From contig JBAWUJ010000071.1 in the NCBI GenBank assembly GCA_037176705.1, forward strand, positions 62,001 to 126,000: a DNA stretch of 64,000 nucleotides, in the 5' to 3' direction. The number at the start of each line of letters is the position of its first letter. Positions within the stretch are counted from its first letter, which is position 1. The notes below the pieces were generated by a model. The model did no database searches. It was not told the DNA's origin and saw only the letters and a list, made by a program, of their open reading frames with translations. The position numbers were made by a program, and so were the translations under genes. This DNA is from Molossus alvarezi (lineage: Eukaryota > Chordata > Mammalia > Chiroptera > Molossidae). Below, piece by piece: positions 45,401 through 56,977 of the stretch.

Positions 45401-45575
45401 GGCAGAGGAGATCTCCCCCTCCCTTTCGACCTGGAGGATGTTCAGTGGGCTGGCGAGGGAAGAGCGGCTGCCAGCCGCCCAGCCGGCCCGCGCGGTTTGT
45501 TTCTCACGGAAGGCTTCCGGGCCCGTGACGAGGGAGACGATCTGGTGGGAGACCTAAGAGTGTAGTGAGACATCA
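39874..45575 (+). repeat. Unit 8 (5702 bp), type B with a converted 3' end
   Basis: B-type through TCACGCG at about 45093, but then CTCTCTCCC near 45250 and GGCCGGGG near 45379, where unit 6 has CTCGCTCCC and GGCCCGGG. The terminal few hundred bases therefore resemble unit 9, as expected from a crossover or conversion tract ending near 45.1-45.25 kb. Confidence 0.96.
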
Positions 45576-48087
45576 GGAGGGATACCTCGACTGGGAACAT
45601 CCTCCCTGAGGAGCAAGGGGTTCCCTTCCCACCCCGGGCCCCCACCCAGCTCAGGATCCCAGTACCAGGAAGAGACGTCCCCATCCCTTGTGGCTGTGCA
45701 AACCACCCGGGATCGAGGTCCAGGCTGAGGCTGCCGGGGTCCCTGGCAGTTCCTTTGAAAGGGCCTGCCCTCGCACGGAGCTCCGGGGACCCTCTTTCTG
45801 CGGGCTGCAGAGTGGGGGTGGGTGGCAGGGAGGGACAGCGGCAGCTTGAAAGGCACCAGAGACATCCCTGGGAAGAACTGAGTCAGTCCTTTGGCATTGG
45901 GGTGAGAGCTGGAGGGGCAGCTTTGTCGCAGGCACGCGTGCTGGTGGAGGCTGCTGTTCCATGGGTGAGCCCTTCCCTCGCGGGGCAGGCAGCCCGGTGG
46001 GTGGGCGCGCACCGTCCCTGGGACTCTGGTGACCTGGCACCCACTGTCTGGGCCACCCTGGTGATTGCCTGAGGCCCCGCCCCACGGCCCATTCAGGCCC
46101 ACCCAAGCGGTGTCCATTGATTTTTTCCTAGGATTGGCCTGTCTTGGCTCCCGCTTGCTCCACGTGGTCCTAAATTCTCTGAAACCAACAACACCTGGCC
46201 TCAGCGAGCCCCATCCCTCCTCTGGCTCACTGGCCCCAGGCCTGGCAGTAGTAGCAGCCAGCCTTGGGCCCCAGCTTGACATTGCCTAGGCACCTCCAAG
46301 ACCAGCACAGAAGGCAGCCATGTGTAGATCGCTTTGTAGCTTATGTCTGGTGGCCCCGGGGAGAACACACAGGGGCAGTGGCTGACCTCGCCCCGGAGCC
46401 AGCCTAGAAGAGTTGGCCTTTCCTTTGCTCCCTTTCCCTTAAGAATATTACGATGGCATCCTCAGTACCTGGAGGTGGGTCTTTGTGCTTCTTTCTCAAT
46501 AGGCTGTACGTATGTATTCTTTTTCTTGCTTCTCTCTTTCCTCCCTCCCTCCCTCCCTCTCTGGCTAGAGCCCTTTGGGGCTCAGGGCAAGACTGAGGAA
46601 GTTGTACAGAGAGCTCCCACATGCCCACTGCCCTGTAGTCCCTGCTCTTTCTTCCCCAAGTCACACACGGGCAGGCACGCAGGCACCCAATGCGTGAATT
46701 TTCTGAGGCCCAGAGGCCTGCTGCAGAACTTAGGATGAAACCCCTACCCTTCTCTTTTCCAGAAAGACAGGCATGGGCCTAAGCAAGGTGTCCTGGCCTG
46801 GGCCTGGGCCTGGGGGGTGGGGGTGGGGTTAGGGGGTGGGAAGGGAAGGCCAGGGCCACTTATTCCAAGGGAACAGCAATGGCTTGATTCCAATGCAGAG
46901 AGCCTAGGACTTTGCCTGAGGCTTCTACAACTCCCCCACACTTAGGCCACTGATTCCAAGCTGCAGGAAGGGAGCAGGGGCAGTCTGGGGCTGAAGGAGT
47001 TCGCCTCCATGTGCCAAAGCCCAAAACTGCCCTCCACCCTCTGAGAAAGGGCAGGGGTGAGGTGGCGGTTGGGTGGTGGTGGTGGTGGTGGTGAGCGGTG
47101 GCGGTTTAGGGGTGCAAGTGCAGGGCATCCAAGGAGAAGTTAAAGAGTCCATCTCGGCGTCTTAGATTCCCCAGGCCAAACGCCGGTGTGGACCGATGAG
47201 GGTCCAGGGAGGCCTGGTAGGGGATGAATGGACTCAGTAACCCTGTGTCTCGGGAACAACAAGCACACTCGTACTGAAACACTGTGCTCCAGCTGACGAT
47301 TTTGGTAACTCACCTTTAGGTACCCTTCACATGGATGGATGGAGAGATGGTTGGGTGGGTGGGTGGGTGGGTGTATGGATGGATGGTGAGCACTGAACTG
47401 GACAGACAGGACACACCGATCCTCCCTCCGCCCACCGATCTCCAAGGGTAGGTCCGGGCCTAGGACATGGGCAACCCCCCATCAAGTGAATTTAGTTAAC
47501 ACCTTTGTAGTTTGGACCATCAGTGAGTTTAGTGTAGGTCTCTGGGTCTGTGGGGCCACTACACAGGCCTCCCCTGAGCTCGCCTGTGTTCCTATGTGTG
47601 TGTGTGGCCCCTGTTACGCGCACACGCGCGCACACACACGGTACTCTCCTCCGGAGAGCCCTGACTCCTAAGTCGTGATCCAGGGGTTGTTTGAAACATC
47701 ACCCCAAAGGAGTGGAGCCCAGGAGGGGGATGTGAACATATGTCCTAGATGCCAGTGAACTGTGTGTTCTTAAAAGGGTTCAGATCTTAGGTCGTAGGTG
47801 ATGTTTATATTTACTACCTTGCAATGAGAACCTAGAAACAAGTCAGGACATCAAAAATCCCTCTCTTTGAAAGTCAGGGAGTTCCTGCATGTGTCAGAGA
47901 GGATCCCCTATTTGTCTCCTGGCCTTCCACAGAATTCACCCCAGGACCTGAGGTGTAATCTTTGAGTCTGATGAGTTTTTTGAGTCATTCTTTGTTGTTG
48001 CTGGTGCTGGTGCTGGTGCTGGTGCTGGTGCTGGTGCGGGTCCTGGTGTTGGTGCTGCTTCTGCTGCAGCTGCTGCCGGTGCCGCTG

Positions 48088-48120
<33 letters not shown>

Positions 48121-51100
48121 GTTCTTCAGTTAATCCTCACCCGAGGGTATTTCCTTGATTGGCAGTTGCACACTGAAATGGCAGGATAATTCTGGGAGAA
48201 GAGGAACGGTGAAACCGAGGCAGGAAAGTTAAACAGAGCCAAGGAACTTTGCGGGACGTGTGTGGCAGGGCCTTGTCTTGAGAACCAGGCCAACAGACTC
48301 TATTTGTCACAGAACTGTGCAGCAGAGGAGGGGGCACGGAAGGGGAGAGGGGGAGAATTCAGACACCACTCATCCTGAAGTTGTTGGGACAGCAGGGAGG
48401 GAGGGAGAGAGGAAGGAGGAAAGAAGTGTGTAAAGGAATGAACCAAGCAACCAAGCAACCAAGCGACAAAAGAGGCAGGTCCTTCCCAGGAACTAGACCA
48501 AAGAAAAGGGGAGACTTTTGGACTCCAACTGCACCAGGAATATCTAGGCGAGGAACTCAAACCCAAAAACTTCCAGACAGAAGGGGATGTGAGGCAGAAA
48601 AGGCTCTTTAGATGAGCTGACAGCCTGCCTGTGCTTCCTAGGCCAGACGCGTAGGTGGGCTTGCTCCGTTTCCGTAATAAATGTGCATGAGTTCAGGTTG
48701 TGCTCCATTCACTTGCACTCACGTTGCAATAAATTCACGGAGCGAGCGGAACGCAGATCTTATGTGCAGTGTCTCCTCCACCTCCTTCCCCATGAGAACA
48801 CAAAGATCCAGGCTGACGACAGCCCTCTGCCGGTGATTCAGGGGATCGTCCAGTCACACCTCTCTGGTGTCTGTGAGCGGCGGTGCAGGTCCCATTTTCA
48901 TCACAGGCGGCCTTTGAGAGGGAGTGGGAGGGGGGCAGGGGGTATGGTCAAGTGGGAGGGCAGGAGGGAGCGGGAAGAGGGAACTCTGCAACACCGCATG
49001 AGTTTATTCTCTTTGGCTTTCCCCACACACTCACTGCTGCAAGAAGCAATGTGGAGTCACACCAAGATTCCCCACGGGAGAACAGGAAGGAGGGGTTGAC
49101 GGCAGGCAAATTTCCTTAGTAGGCCTCCTCCTCGCCCAGCCGCACCACTTGCCCTTGGCAGAGATTCCAGCGCCAGGCAAGGGGAGAGTGGGGGCGAAAG
49201 CTTCACCGTGCCCAAAGGGTAGGGCCCCCGGCCCATGGGAAGCTGGAGGCAGGCGGGCCGAGCAGTAGAGGGGTGTCCCGTGGAACACATCTGCCGCTTC
49301 TCCATCGGACTGGAGCTTGGTGGGTTGTCGGGGCGGCGGCCCAAACACACGGGTGGAGGGGGGCGCTCGCCTAGGGCGGGACTTTTGGGGGGGTTGCCCC
49401 GCCGGCTCGGGGCCCGCCGCCTCAGGAGTGGTTCGCGGTGTCCTGCCAGGAATCCCTCCGTCACCCTCTTCAGTCCGCCAAATCCCCTTTTTGTCTGGGA
49501 AAAGTGGACATGTGTAAAGAGGAGAAGCAAACGGAAGACACAGCTCGGTGAGGCCGATTCACGTGCATTTTGTTTCCACGCGACACAGGTGTCAAGAAGT
49601 AAGTGTAAGGGATGAGGCCCCCACCTGCGTTTCTCAGACCCGTGAAAGTAGTTTTCATGGCAGGTACTGCCGCCTGTCATTTGCCCCTACCCTGCTCCTC
49701 CACACCGCCTTCCTTTTCCCCGGGGCGCAGGTGTGCTGCTAATTGCCACCATTCACGGCGGCCGCGGCCCCGCCCCCTTCGCCACGCCCCCGTCCTGACG
49801 GCCCATCCCCCTGTGAGCCAACCCGGCCAGCTGTCAACCTCCTCTGTGCGGAGCTTATCACAGCCGCCACCGGGCAGGTGCTGCGCGATTGCCACACGTC
49901 ACAGTGAGGCCAGCCGGATCGCATCGCATCACATCGCATCGCATCGCATCCTGGCTAACGGGGCCACGGAGACGCGTGGCCCAGCGCTCGGGAGCCCGGG
50001 CTCGTGGTCGATTCACGGCAGCGGGAGGGTGCTTGGGACACTTGTCTTCTCTCCTGTGTTCTCTGCTTCTCTCTCTCTCGCTCTCTCTCTCTGTGCCTCT
50101 CTCTCCCGCCCCGCCCCCGTCCCCCTCTCCTCCTCTCTCTCACCCCCCTAGTCTCATAGAGCTCTCCTGTCTTGCAGGACAGGGAATTTCGCGGAGTCGT
50201 GGAAGTGACTGCTCCCCTAGGCCCCTCCTGTGCCCAGGAAGGTCAGGGGGGCAAGCGGATCCCGGGCGGATTTGGGGATTTCCTCGGAGCGAGGAGGCAG
50301 CTTCTCTGTGCGATCTCGGTTCCGGAGGAGGACACCTGCTGTGGGCAGCGAAGCTGGACCCCGGTGGCCTGGGGTTTTCGCCTGCGCCCCCGGTACGTCA
50401 ACCATCCACAGGAGTGGAAACGGTCCTGGTGCACACTGCAACTGTTTTCAGAGAGGTAGGGACTGTCGTGTCTTAGGTCAAATAAGTACTTTTGAAACAT
50501 AAGTCCATCAAATCAACGTGTTCATAGTTATTGCTGATCCGCCCGCGCCCGCCCAGCCCCCAGCACACCAGGCCAACCCCGGCCGGCCTCTCCCCCCCCA
50601 CCCTGACACACACACACACGCACCCCCACGGTCACGCACAGCGCCCCGCCCCCACCCACACACACTGACACAGCAGCGCCCAGTCACGGCCCGTTAGAGA
50701 TCCGGTCCACTGGTGGACCCGGTCGCTGTCCGTTGCAGCGGCCAAGTCCGGTGCCGGGCAACCTGTCTCTCCGGTCGCCCAGGCAACCGGCGCGGTCTCG
50801 CGTCCCCCGCAAGTCGTCCTCGCTCGTTCGGTGCCTCGATCGCGTGACCGCGGTTCTGCGGGCAGACCCGGAAGCGGGCCGGAGAGAGGCACACACGCAC
50901 AGACACTCCCTCCCTCCCTCGCACACAGACACACACGGGCCTCCACACCTCCCTCTCTCCCTCCCCCCTCCCCCCCTTGGCCTCTGGCCAAATCCAAATA
51001 CAGAATCAGTCAATAAAACATTTCAATATCGCCGTGCTCTCGTCCTGTTCATGGGCTTTGCGTCAGTCTGCGGCGGCGGCGGCCGGGGCAGAGACCCTGA

Positions 51101-51278
51101 GAGGGCAGAGGAGATCTCCCCCTCCCTTTCGACCTGGAGGATGTTCAGTGGGCTGGCGAGGGAAGAGCGGCTGCCAGCCGCCCAGCCGGCCCGCGCGGTT
51201 TGTTTCTCACGGAAGGCTTCCGGGCCCGTGACGAGGGAGACGATCTGGTGGGAGACCTAAGAGTGTAGTGAGACATCA
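45576..51278 (+). repeat. Unit 9 (5703 bp), second dimer type
   Basis: B-like in its 5' two thirds (ACTCTCCTCC, GCGGGACG), then carries markers shared only with unit 11: CTCTCTCTCGCTC near 50070, an extra C in CTCTCCCGCC, GAAGTGACTG near 50204, TGCCCAGG near 50232, TCAGGGGGGC, ATTGCTGATCC without the extra C, and a run of eight C near 50591. GTGAGCCAAC near 49816 is private. It has GCCTGCGCC as in units 1 and 2. Confidence 0.96.
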
Positions 51279-54200
51279 GGAGGGATACCTCGACTGGGAA
51301 CATCCTCCCTGAGGAGCAAGGGGTTCCCTTCCCACCCCGGGCCCCCACCCAGCTCAGGATCCCAGTACCAGGAAGAGACGTCCCCATCCCTTGTGGCTGT
51401 GCAAACCACCCGGGATCGAGGTCCAGGCTGAGGCTGCCGGGGTCCCTGGCAGTTCCTTTGAAAGGGCCTGCCCTCGCACGGAGCTCCGGGGACCCTCTTT
51501 CTGCGGGCTGCAGAGTGGGGGTGGGTGGCAGGGAGGGACAGCGGCAGCTTGAAAGGCACCAGAGACATCCCTGGGAAGAACTGAGTCAGTCCTTTGGCAT
51601 TGGGGTGAGAGCTGGAGGGGCAGCTTTGTCGCAGGCACGCGTGCTGGTGGAGGCTGCTGTTCCATGGGTGAGCCCTTCCCTCGCGGGGCAGGCAGCCCGG
51701 TGGGTGGGCGCGCACCGTCCCTGGGACTCTGGTGACCTGGCACCCACTGTCTGGGCCACCCTGGTGATTGCCTGAGGCCCCGCCCCACGGCCCATTCAGG
51801 CCCACCCAAGCGGTGTCCATTGATTTTTTCCTAGGATTGGCCTGTCTTGGCTCCCGCTTGCTCCACGTGGTCCTAAATTCTCTGAAACCAACAACACCTG
51901 GCCTCAGCGAGCCCCATCCCTCCTCTGGCTCACTGGCCCCAGGCCTGGCAGTAGTAGCAGCCAGCCTTGGGCCCCAGCTTGACATTGCCTAGGCACCTCC
52001 AAGACCAGCACAGAAGGCAGCCATGTGTAGATCGCTTTGTAGCTTATGTCTGGTGGCCCCGGGGAGAACACACAGGGGCAGTGGCTGACCTCGCCCCGGA
52101 GCCAGCCTAGAAGAGTTGGCCTTTCCTTTGCTCCCTTTCCCTTAAGAATATTACGATGGCATCCTCAGTACCTGGAGGTGGGTCTTTGTGCTTCTTTCTC
52201 AATAGGCTGTACGTATGTATTCTTTTTCTTGCTTCTCTCTTTCCTCCCTCCCTCCCTCCCTCTCTGGCTAGAGCCCTTTGGGGCTCAGGGCAAGACTGAG
52301 GAAGTTGTACAGAGAGCTCCCACATGCCCACTGCCCTGTAGTCCCTGCTCTTTCTTCCCCAAGTCACACACGGGCAGGCACGCAGGCACCCAATGCATGA
52401 ATTTTCTGAGGCCCAGAGGCCTGCTGCAGAACTTAGGATGAAACCCCTACCCTTCTCTTTTCCAGAAAGACAGGCATGGGCCTAAGCAAGGTGTCCTGGC
52501 CTGGGCCTGGGCCTGGGGGGTGGGGGTGGGGTTAGGGGGTGGGAAGGGAAGGCCAGGGCCACTTATTCCAAGGGAACAGCAATGGCTTGATTCCAATGCA
52601 GAGAGCCTAGGACTTTGCCTGAGGCTTCTACAACTCCCCCACACTTAGGCCACTGATTCCAAGCTGCAGGAAGGGAGCAGGGGCAGTCTGGGGCTGAAGG
52701 AGTTCGCCTCCATGTGCCAAAGCCCAAAACTGCCCTCCACCCTCTGAGAAAGGGCAGGGGTGAGGTGGCGGTTGGGTGGTGGTGGTGGTGGTGGTGAGCG
52801 GTGGCGGTTTAGGGGTGCAAGTGCAGGGCATCCAAGGAGAAGTTAAAGAGTCCATCTCGGCGTCTTAGATTCCCCAGGCCAAACGCCGGTGTGGACCGAT
52901 GAGGGTCCAGGGAGGCCTGGTAGGGGATGAATGGACTCAGTAACCCTGTGTCTCGGGAACAACAAGCACACTCGTACTGAAACACTGTGCTCCAGCTGAC
53001 GATTTTGGTAACTCACCTTTAGGTACCCTTCACATGGATGGATGGAGAGATGGTTGGGTGGGTGGGTGGGTGGGTGTATGGATGGATGGTGAGCACTGAA
53101 CTGGACAGACAGGACACACCGATCCTCCCTCCGCCCACCGATCTCCAAGGGTAGGTCCGGGCCTAGGACATGGGCAACCCCCCATCAAGTGAATTTAGTT
53201 AACACCTTTGTAGTTTGGACCATCAGTGAGTTTAGTGTAGGTCTCTGGGTCTGTGGGGCCACTACACAGGCCTCCCCTGAGCTCGCCTGTGTTCCTATGT
53301 GTGTGTGTGGCCCCTGTTACGCGCACACGCGCGCACACACACGGTACTCTCCTCCGGAGAGCCCTGACTCCTAAGTCGTGATCCAGGGGTTGTTTGAAAC
53401 ATCACCCCAAAGGAGTGGAGCCCAGGAGGGGGATGTGAACATATGTCCTAGATGCCAGTGAACTGTGTGTTCTTAAAAGGGTTCAGATCTTAGGTCGTAG
53501 GTGATGTTTATATTTACTACCTTGCAATGAGAACCTAGAAACAAGTCAGGACATCAAAAATCCCTCTCTTTGAAAGTCAGGGAGTTCCTGCATGTGTCAG
53601 AGAGGATCCCCTATTTGTCTCCTGGCCTTCCACAGAATTCACCCCAGGACCTGAGGTGTAATCTTTGAGTCTGATGAGTTTTTTGAGTCATTCTTTGTTG
53701 TTGCTGGTGCTGGTGCTGGTGCTGGTGCTGGTGCTGGTGCGGGTCCTGGTGTTGGTGCTGCTTCTGCTGCAGCTGCTGCCGGTGCCGCTGCCGCTGCTGC
53801 TGCTGCTGCTGCTGCTGGTGGTTCTTCAGTTAATCCTCACCCGAGGGTATTTCCTTGATTGGCAGTTGCACACTGAAATGGCAGGATAATTCTGGGAGAA
53901 GAGGAACGGTGAAACCGAGGCAGGAAAGTTAAACAGAGCCAAGGAACTTTGCGGGACGTGTGTGGCAGGGCCTTGTCTTGAGAACCAGGCCAACAGACTC
54001 TATTTGTCACAGAACTGTGCAGCAGAGGAGGGGGCACGGAAGGGGAGAGGGGGAGAATTCAGACACCACTCATCCTGAAGTTGTTGGGACAGCAGGGAGG
54101 GAGGGAGAGAGGAAGGAGGAAAGAAGTGTGTAAAGGAATGAACCAAGCAACCAAGCAACCAAGCGACAAAAGAGGCAGGTCCTTCCCAGGAACTAGACCA

Positions 54201-56977
54201 AAGAAAAGGGGAGACTTTTGGACTCCAACTGCACCAGGAATATCTAGGCGAGGAACTCAAACCCAAAAACTTCCAGACAGAAGGGGATGTGAGGCAGAAA
54301 AGGCTCTTTAGATGAGCTGACAGCCTGCCTGTGCTTCCTAGGCCAGACGCGTAGGTGGGCTTGCTCCGTTTCCGTAATAAATGTGCATGAGTTCAGGTTG
54401 TGCTCCATTCACTTGCACTCACGTTGCAATAAATTCACGGAGCGAGCGGAACGCAGATCTTATGTGCAGTGTCTCCTCCACCTCCTTCCCCATGAGAACA
54501 CAAAGATCCAGGCTGACGACAGCCCTCTGCCGGTGATTCAGGGGATCGTCCAGTCACACCTCTCTGGTGTCTGTGAGCGGCGGTGCAGGTCCCATTTTCA
54601 TCACAGGCGGCCTTTGAGAGGGAGTGGGAGGGGGGCAGGGGGTATGGTCAAGTGGGAGGGCAGGAGGGAGCGGGAAGAGGGAACTCTGCAACACCGCATG
54701 AGTTTATTCTCTTTGGCTTTCCCCACACACTCACTGCTGCAAGAAGCAATGTGGAGTCACACCAAGATTCCCCACGGGAGAACAGGAAGGAGGGGTTGAC
54801 GGCAGGCAAATTTCCTTAGTAGGCCTCCTCCTCGCCCAGCCGCACCACTTGCCCTTGGCAGAGATTCCAGCGCCAGGCAAGGGGAGAGTGGGGGCGAAAG
54901 CTTCACCGTGCCCAAAGGGTAGGGCCCCCGGCCCATGGGAAGCTGGAGGCAGGCGGGCCGAGCAGTAGAGGGGTGTCCCGTGGAACACATCTGCCGCTTC
55001 TCCATCGGACTGGAGCTTGGTGGGTTGTCGGGGCGGCGGCCCAAACACACGGGTGGAGGGGGGCGCTCGCCTAGGGCGGGACTTTTGGGGGGGTTGCCCC
55101 GCCGGCTCGGGGCCCGCCGCCTCAGGAGTGGTTCGCGGTGTCCTGCCAGGAATCCCTCCGTCACCCTCTTCAGTCCGCCAAATCCCCTTTTTGTCTGGGA
55201 AAAGTGGACATGTGTAAAGAGGAGAAGCAAACGGAAGACACAGCTCGGTGAGGCCGATTCACGTGCATTTTGTTTCCACGCGACACAGGTGTCAAGAAGT
55301 AAGTGTAAGGGATGAGGCCCCCACCTGCGTTTCTCAGACCCGTGAAAGTAGTTTTCATGGCAGGTACTGCCGCCTGTCATTTGCCCCTACCCTGCTCCTC
55401 CACACCGCCTTCCTTTTCCCCGGGGCGCAGGTGTGCTGCTAATTGCCACCATTCACGGCGGCCGCGGCCCCGCCCCCTTCGCCACGCCCCCGTCCTGACG
55501 GCCCATCCCCCTGTGAGCCGACCCGGCCAGCTGTCAACCTCCTCTGTGCGGAGCTTATCACAGCCGCCACCGGGCAGGTGCTGCGCGATTGCCACACGTC
55601 ACAGTGAGGCCAGCCGGATCGCATCGCATCACATCGCATCGCATCGCATCCTGGCTAACGGGGCCACGGAGACGCGTGGCCCAGCGCTCGGGAGCCCGGG
55701 CTCGTGGTCGATTCACGGCAGCGGGAGGGTGCTTGGGACACTTGTCTTCTCTCCTGTGTTCTCTGCTTCTCTCGCTCGCTCTCTCTCTCTCTGTGCCTCT
55801 CTCTCCGCCCCGCCCCCGTCCCCCTCTCCTCCTCTCTCTCACCCCCCTAGTCTCATAGAGCTCTCCTGTCTTGCAGGACAGGGAATTTCGCGGAGTCGTG
55901 GAAGGGACTGCTCCCCTAGGCCCCTCCTGTGCCGAGGAAGGTCAGGCGGGCAAGCGGATCCCGGGCGGATTTGGGGATTTCCTCGGAGCGAGGAGGCAGC
56001 TTCTCTGTGCGATCTCGGTTCCGGAGGAGGACACCTGCTGTGGGCAGCGAAGCTGGACCCCGGTGGCCTGGGGTTTTCGCCGGCGCCCCCGGTACGTCAA
56101 CCATCCACAGGAGTGGAAACGGTCCTGGTGCACACTGCAACTGTTTTCAGAGAGGTAGGGACTGTCGTGTCTTAGGTCAAATAAGTACTTTTGAAACATA
56201 AGTCCATCAAATCAACGTGTTCATAGTTATTGCCTGATCCGCCCGCGCCCGCCCAGCCCCCAGCACACCAGGCCAACCCCGGCCGGCCTCGCCCCCCAAC
56301 CCTGACACACACACACACGCACCCCCACGGTCACGCACAGCGCCCCGCCCCCACCCACACACACTGACACAGCAGCGCCCAGTCACGGCCCGTTAGAGAT
56401 CCGGTCCACTGGTGGACCCGGTCGCTGTCCGTTGCAGCGGCCAAGTCCGGTGCCGGGCAACCTGTCTCTCCGGTCGCCCAGGCAACCGGCGCGGTCTCGC
56501 GTCCCCCGCAAGTCGTCCTCGCTCGTTCGGTGCCTCGATCGCGTGACCGCGGTTCTGCGGGCAGACCCGGAAGCGGGCCGGAGAGAGGCACACACGCACA
56601 GACACTCCCTCCCTCCCTCGCACACAGACACACACGGGCCTCCACACCTCCCTCGCTCCCTCCCCCCTCCCCCCCTTGGCCTCTGGCCAAATCCAAATAC
56701 AGAATCAGTCAATAAAACATTTCAATATCGCCGTGCTCTCGTCCTGTTCATGGGCTTTGCGTCAGTCTGCGGCGGCGGCGGCCGGGGCAGAGACCCTGAG
56801 AGGGCAGAGGAGATCTCCCCCTCCCTTTCGACCTGGAGGATGTTCAGTGGGCTGGCGAGGGAAGAGCGGCTGCCAGCCGCCCAGCCGGCCCGCGCGGTTT
56901 GTTTCTCACGGAAGGCTTCCGGGCCCGTGACGAGGGAGACGATCTGGTGGGAGACCTAAGAGTGTAGTGAGACATCA
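51279..56977 (+). repeat. Unit 10 (5699 bp), second dimer type
   Basis: Shares AATGCATGAA near 52396 only with unit 12. Its left half is B-like, the CTG run is down to 8, and the CT tract is B-like, but the 3' end is A-like (TCTCGCG, CTCGCTCCC, GGCCGGGG). It is a mosaic of the A and B types. Confidence 0.96.

Larger units (their letters stand above)
34176..45575 (+). repeat. Higher-order dimer copy 3 (units 7+8, 11,400 bp)
   Basis: Matches dimer copy 2 at the diagnostic sites except in the last few hundred bases of unit 8, where two markers switch to the state found in unit 9. Confidence 0.9.
45576..56977 (+). repeat. Second higher-order dimer type (units 9+10), repeating into 11+12
   Basis: Unit 9 resembles 11 and unit 10 resembles 12 by private shared variants, with spacings of 11,402 (9 to 11) and 11,399 (10 to 12). 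The two-unit period therefore continues beyond the A/B block but with a different, more diverged pair. Confidence 0.75.
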
